Shown in pieces: positions 16,424-20,474 of a stretch of 20,474 nt of DNA (position 1 is its first letter; every line of letters starts with the position of its first letter). The notes under the pieces are model-generated. The model ran no database searches, was not told the origin of the DNA, and was given only the letters and a program-made list of their open reading frames with translations. The DNA lies in IMG/VR virus record IMGVR_UViG_3300046532_004892, positions 1 to 20,474 of that record; one strand, 5' to 3'. The translations under genes were made by a program, and so were the position numbers. The stretch comes from a virus.

Positions 16424-19400
16424 ATGGGAAATATGAAAAAAGCCAATGTCCCGAGGATTAACTTCTTTGACGGGCAGCGGGTTACGGAGAGGGATTTAGA
16501 CGAAGAACAGATCCATCATAGGTCTCTGGTATCTGAGTTAAATATTGACTTCCATGGCAGCGGCGTGGTACTAGATCGCCCTTTCGGGGAGAGAATTCTT
16601 CTGGACACACGTGCCCCGGGAGCTAATTCTACTGACGCAAACCCATCTAAATTCAAAGTAGAGTCCGGCGGCTTTGACGGGTCCGCTGTGTATTTGGACC
16701 GACAACCCGCGGATTCTGTCTACGGCGAGAGGATAGAGATCGAGGCCATAGGCCTTGAGCTTGGCGGCAGACACGCCGCAAAAGTATTAATTTTAGGAAA
16801 AAGATTCAACGGCGTTAACGACTCCGGAATTTTAACATCTGAAATTTTAGAATTCAAAAATAATAAAGTTCAAATAACAGAAAACTACTACACCAGCATT
16901 TCTGGAGTTATTTTTAATAACTTTTCCGGAGGTACCGGAAGGACGGAATCTCTGTCATATGTAGATAGCCTGAATACAATTTCTGACATAGATGGAGGAT
17001 TCGTCTTTCGCGAGGCCGGTCCTCTAAAGGTCTTTGCCAGAACCGCGTCTGCATTTCAGACCGAATCTCCAAACGCTGGACTCTCTGGATTTATAACTTC
17101 AGACCCAGAAATTACAATAAAAGATGAAATAATAGGTTTATTGGGGTCTGAGAACTCAATATCTGATCTTTACTTTGAGCTGGAATCTGGAAGCAAGGTA
17201 TCATTCGCCGCCGGCTCATCGCAGAGCCCAATGTACGGTCAAAAGTTTCTTTCTGAGACGAATAATCTCCAGAGAGTAGACTTGTTGATATCGGTAGAGG
17301 AGGACTCCAGTGCGGATCCTGGCCTTGAATATGAGTTCTCTGGAGATATAGTTGTATCTATTCACAAGCTGTCAACGGAGACGAAGTGCTCCTCGGACCA
17401 TGTTCCGGACAATTTTATAGATTTCGATCCAGATCCTGAGCCGGTCGCAGAGAAGGCTTATAGCCATGAGGACCTGAAGGATCTCGGCTACGAGTTGGAC
17501 GGAACCCCTCAAGTAGTTAGCTTTAGCTTCTCAGACATGCTCATCGCCGATCCAAATCTGGGTCCGTCGATGGAGGTCGATAAGTATTATGTGATTCTGG
17601 TCTCCAGAAGAGGAGATAACCGAACTGGCGCTATTGTTTTGGAAAAAGGTTATGACACAGTATCTAGAAAAGAAGATAATGGCCAAGAGCTGTCTGTAGC
17701 GGAGCGATTCGGCAGGCAGCAAACAAGGTATGTCGAGTACGACCCAAAAAATAGAGTTTATATTGATGATGTAACTGCATCCTTGTGGTTCGTTGTTCAC
17801 TCCGACTCAATAGAAGTCACGAGCGGCTCGGCGTATGCAAATGATGGAACCCCGATTACCTTGCCGAAGACCGATAAGTATGTTGGCGGAACGCAGATAT
17901 CAAAATTTGAGAGAAACATATCTATAAGTGATGTATCTGAGGGCGGAATAAACTACCTGACTATATCGCGGGAAGACAAATTCTCAGACCCGAAAACTCA
18001 CCCGAGAACTGGTAATCTGGTTTATTCTAAAATAGAAGATTATCCATCATTTAGCATAATAAAAGATTTAGAAAATATAGATATTAATAATCCAAGTATA
18101 TTTCTTGGAAAAATTTCAGATAAAAATATTCGAGACGCAAACATATTTTCTGGAGAGATTGATCTTCCCGGAATGATAGAGGCCGATGAGGTAATCATAA
18201 TAAATCCAGATAGCGGCCTGGTGACGGCCAATTTGGTAGGACAGGTTATTACTCCGGACACGGACTGCGAGTGCACATCTCGTTATAGAATAATTGAGGC
18301 AACCTGCGAGGAGATGCTGACTGGTGATTTAGATGGTGACAATGAAATTACATCAAATGATATAATAGAACTTCTAAATGTAGTTGGAAACACGATAAAT
18401 TCAGAAACAACGGAAAGGAGAATTCTCGGAGGAGAATTCAGCATCATAGACTTCATCAAGTCGGATCTAAATGCTGACGGTTCAGTTGATGGTACCGATA
18501 TTGAGTTGATGGAAGATGCGATAGATGGGTATGTGAACTTTTCTGCGGCTGAAACCTTTAAGGTATTAAGGCTGCGCTTGGAGAATATCTTTGAATCATC
18601 TGACTATCCAGAGGTATTTTCAGACTCCACGTCATCCGGGGATACTGTATCGGGTGATAATGTTATTTCATTCTCTGTAACCTCCGACTTAGAGGCCCTG
18701 GCGATAAGGATCGGGGACAAGATTGAGATTCCATCGGACCAAGATGACGCCGGAGAGTTTCTGATTATATCCAAGGCGGTAGATACGTCCGGAGTCGGTG
18801 TAACAATCACTGTATCTGATATGGACGGAGCCGACGTTGAGTTTGTTGGCTCATCATCGTTTGATATTACAATCATTAGTGGAACTGAGGTAAATGTTTT
18901 TGCCGATAATATAAACCTAATGAGCGTTCCGTTTTCCAAGAAGAATTACTCTATATCAAGTATCGGTGCCCCATTTGAGGAAAGATTTGTCGATGTCTGC
19001 GATCTAAGAAGATTCGTTGAGTCGACATTCATAGAGGAGCACATCGAGACATGCATTTGTCAAGAGCCAAAATGTATTGACGGCTCCCTGTGCGCACCGC
19101 AGTTTAAGACTCAGAAAGTATTGGCAAATGACTTATTTATTCCAAATGGAGAGATCTACTCGGAGCCGGGAGTTCCATATCATGGCGATTTTGAATATTC
19201 CAATGTGACGATCCCGCTCCCGCCTGGAAGTATCGAGGGATGTAGTATCGACTTATATACTAACTTTATAAAGTCGGACGGAGGGAAGTGCTTTACGGCA
19301 TCTGGATATCCGGCCATGAAATTCTCGGATGGAACATATGTTGGCTGCGAGGACTCTGCAACAAATACCGATATTGCAAAGGGTCGAGTTAAGTTCTCAA

Positions 19401-20474
19401 AGGCTATCGCCAGCCTTCATGTAGATGCGCTGGTAGATGGGTACGCAGTTGACGGATATGCTGATGAGGTCGAGGCCACAACAGCTACGGAGCTTATAGG
19501 GGAAGACCTGACAGAGCTGTCATACATATACTTCTCTGACTGGGCCGAAGCCCCTGGGAATGCATCCTCGTCTGTCTTAGCTATAGATAAGGATGATGGA
19601 ACGAAATCAACTCGTGGAGTAAAATTTGATATTACAACAGTGGAACTGTCACCAGAGAAGTATGGAAGAATAGAATACCCATCTTCCGAGCCGGACATGT
19701 CTGGTGACTTCATATTAGACTTCCGAGCAGCCCGGAGCGTATGGGAGAGTGACCTGTTCTTTACCGGAAAGGCCTCCTTTTTCTCTACAGTTAATATAGT
19801 AAATGGCGATGGAACATACGCCGAGTTAAAGGTAGGCTGGAGAGAAGCAGCTGGAGCTGGCCTCGGAGTATTTTTTAGTGGTGAAATTTTTAACGCAGAA
19901 GGGCACCTAATATATGATTTTGATTACTTTGTAGATTACTCAGAAAAGCTCGGCGAAGATATGCTATTCCGGGTTCGTAGAATTAATGAAGTAGTAACCG
20001 CATATTATTTTGATGATAGCTCAATCGATGTCTTAGCAAATCCAACCGGGCAATATGTTAGGATTGGAGAGAATCCAGACCTTCATCCCGGAACTGGGGA
20101 CGCTACGGTAGAGTTTGAGATTGCAAATTATGACACGCCTACTGCAAGTGTAAATTTCGCAGTTAGATTACATGAAGTAATATTGCAATCAGACCTAGAA
20201 TCGGACGGCCTGCTTGGAAGTTCGGTTATTATCGGAAGAGATGCCCTTCTGAGCGCAAGCAGAGTTACGGCCACATTCCCGCTCAACCTTACGTCTAAGA
20301 CAAATATTGTATCTGCGTCTTTAAAGATTACGGCATATCAGCCTATTTCGTCATACGACAAGTTTAATATAACTCCGTATAATATAATGAATGCTGATAA
20401 TTTAGGTGCATTATTTGATTACCCCCTAGAGAGCAACGACTCCTTCGTATCGACATTCGTTCCGGGAGAGGTAG
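16424..20474 (+). CDS. Large multidomain structural protein with NFFDGQ motif and dockerin-like EF-hands (3' partial)
   Basis: The frame stays open for 1350 codons and leaves the window without a stop. It starts with MGNMKKANVPRINFFDGQRV and then TERDLDEEQIHHR. From memory, an 'NFFDGQ-hT-xxDL-xxEQ' opening, followed by a His-Gly-x-Gly-Val-like stretch (here HGSGVV, residues 44-49), is frequent in proteins encoded near contractile-tail and injection-system baseplates, where it seems to mark an attachment domain. Residues 50-600 are mostly beta-type. Residues 635-704 hold two calcium-type loops spaced 46 residues apart, as in a dockerin. Cysteines cluster before this (CECTSRYRIIEATC) and at about 875-890 (CICQEPKC, SLCAPQ). 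Residues about 1090-1215 look concanavalin-like (LFRVRRINEVVTAYYFDD), and a further beta region with SLKITAYQP follows near 1305. It probably encodes a baseplate-attached appendage; this is inferred from context. Confidence 0.85.
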   Translation, partial: MGNMKKANVPRINFFDGQRVTERDLDEEQIHHRSLVSELNIDFHGSGVVLDRPFGERILLDTRAPGANSTDANPSKFKVESGGFDGSAVYLDRQPADSVYGERIEIEAIGLELGGRHAAKVLILGKRFNGVNDSGILTSEILEFKNNKVQITENYYTSISGVIFNNFSGGTGRTESLSYVDSLNTISDIDGGFVFREAGPLKVFARTASAFQTESPNAGLSGFITSDPEITIKDEIIGLLGSENSISDLYFELESGSKVSFAAGSSQSPMYGQKFLSETNNLQRVDLLISVEEDSSADPGLEYEFSGDIVVSIHKLSTETKCSSDHVPDNFIDFDPDPEPVAEKAYSHEDLKDLGYELDGTPQVVSFSFSDMLIADPNLGPSMEVDKYYVILVSRRGDNRTGAIVLEKGYDTVSRKEDNGQELSVAERFGRQQTRYVEYDPKNRVYIDDVTASLWFVVHSDSIEVTSGSAYANDGTPITLPKTDKYVGGTQISKFERNISISDVSEGGINYLTISREDKFSDPKTHPRTGNLVYSKIEDYPSFSIIKDLENIDINNPSIFLGKISDKNIRDANIFSGEIDLPGMIEADEVIIINPDSGLVTANLVGQVITPDTDCECTSRYRIIEATCEEMLTGDLDGDNEITSNDIIELLNVVGNTINSETTERRILGGEFSIIDFIKSDLNADGSVDGTDIELMEDAIDGYVNFSAAETFKVLRLRLENIFESSDYPEVFSDSTSSGDTVSGDNVISFSVTSDLEALAIRIGDKIEIPSDQDDAGEFLIISKAVDTSGVGVTITVSDMDGADVEFVGSSSFDITIISGTEVNVFADNINLMSVPFSKKNYSISSIGAPFEERFVDVCDLRRFVESTFIEEHIETCICQEPKCIDGSLCAPQFKTQKVLANDLFIPNGEIYSEPGVPYHGDFEYSNVTIPLPPGSIEGCSIDLYTNFIKSDGGKCFTASGYPAMKFSDGTYVGCEDSATNTDIAKGRVKFSKAIASLHVDALVDGYAVDGYADEVEATTATELIGEDLTELSYIYFSDWAEAPGNASSSVLAIDKDDGTKSTRGVKFDITTVELSPEKYGRIEYPSSEPDMSGDFILDFRAARSVWESDLFFTGKASFFSTVNIVNGDGTYAELKVGWREAAGAGLGVFFSGEIFNAEGHLIYDFDYFVDYSEKLGEDMLFRVRRINEVVTAYYFDDSSIDVLANPTGQYVRIGENPDLHPGTGDATVEFEIANYDTPTASVNFAVRLHEVILQSDLESDGLLGSSVIIGRDALLSASRVTATFPLNLTSKTNIVSASLKITAYQPISSYDKFNITPYNIMNADNLGALFDYPLESNDSFVSTFVPGEV
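18326..18535 (+). other. Dockerin-like pair of calcium-binding loops
   Basis: Residues 635-646 read DLDGDNEITSND and residues 681-692 read DLNADGSVDGTD. Both match the dockerin/EF-hand loop pattern D-x-(D/N)-x-D-(G/N)-x-(hydrophobic)-x-x-x-D, and each is followed by a short helix (IIELLNVV, IELMEDAI). Dockerin repeats are usually about 22 residues with a short linker; the 46-residue spacing here leaves a longer linker. Calcium-dependent folding or docking is expected of the family; no cohesin partner is visible in this window. Confidence 0.75.

Noticed and set aside
17602-17640. Arg-Gly-Asp in the last gene as a cell-adhesion motif
   Set aside because: A three-residue match is expected by chance in a protein this long, and integrin-type binding is not relevant to a bacterial virus.
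1-20474. tRNA genes, CRISPR arrays, insertion sequences or attachment sites
   Set aside because: No cloverleaf-like sequence, regularly spaced direct repeats, transposase frame or terminal inverted repeats were seen; almost all of the DNA is accounted for by large + strand genes.

Overview
The window reads as part of the tail/baseplate gene block of a tailed phage with a contractile (myovirus-type) tail, or a closely related prophage or contractile injection system. Every supportable gene lies on the + strand. The genes are tightly packed, each has a readable Shine-Dalgarno sequence, and two of them (gp25-like, then baseplate J-like) are recognisable and sit in the usual contractile-tail order. 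By eye the DNA is moderately AT-rich, with frequent ATA, AGA/AGG and GGA codons. Nothing identifies the host species. The very large structural genes, one of them 3481 codons, suggest a large-genome phage, but that is inference.

Layout: (1) 1-86 is the 3' end of an upstream gene. (2) 96-2057 encodes a 653-residue, mostly helical protein of unknown function. (3) After a 94-base spacer, 2152-2583 encodes a gp25/GpW-type baseplate wedge protein. (4) 2593-5922 encodes a baseplate J/gp6-type protein whose two conserved ends are separated by a very long middle. (5) 5924-16369 encodes a 3481-residue protein. Its end segments resemble P2 gpI-type tail proteins, and its interior is a chain of beta modules, LamG/concanavalin-like regions, a tandem Asp-Gly-Tyr repeat and an embedded domain resembling a secreted metalloprotein-like family. 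(6) 16424 to the window edge encodes the first 1350 residues of another large multidomain protein. It starts with an NFFDGQ-type motif and carries a dockerin-like pair of calcium loops and concanavalin-like parts.

How they may work together: gp25, J and I proteins normally build the baseplate wedge at the end of the tail. Here the J- and I-like genes appear to have been greatly enlarged by carbohydrate-binding-like and Ig-like modules, and the last gene is built of similar parts. The simplest reading is a large, decorated baseplate or fibre network that contacts the host surface. Start/stop spacing (SD overlapping the preceding stop, a 1-base gap) points to co-transcription and translational coupling of genes 3 to 5.

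Most interesting points: conserved baseplate sequences bracketing very long insertions; the embedded 'YLDNDEDG' domain; a short module shared by the J-like and I-like proteins; the recurrent DGY micro-repeats; and a dockerin-like EF-hand pair in a phage structural protein. I saw no RNA genes, CRISPR arrays, insertion sequences or attachment sites.
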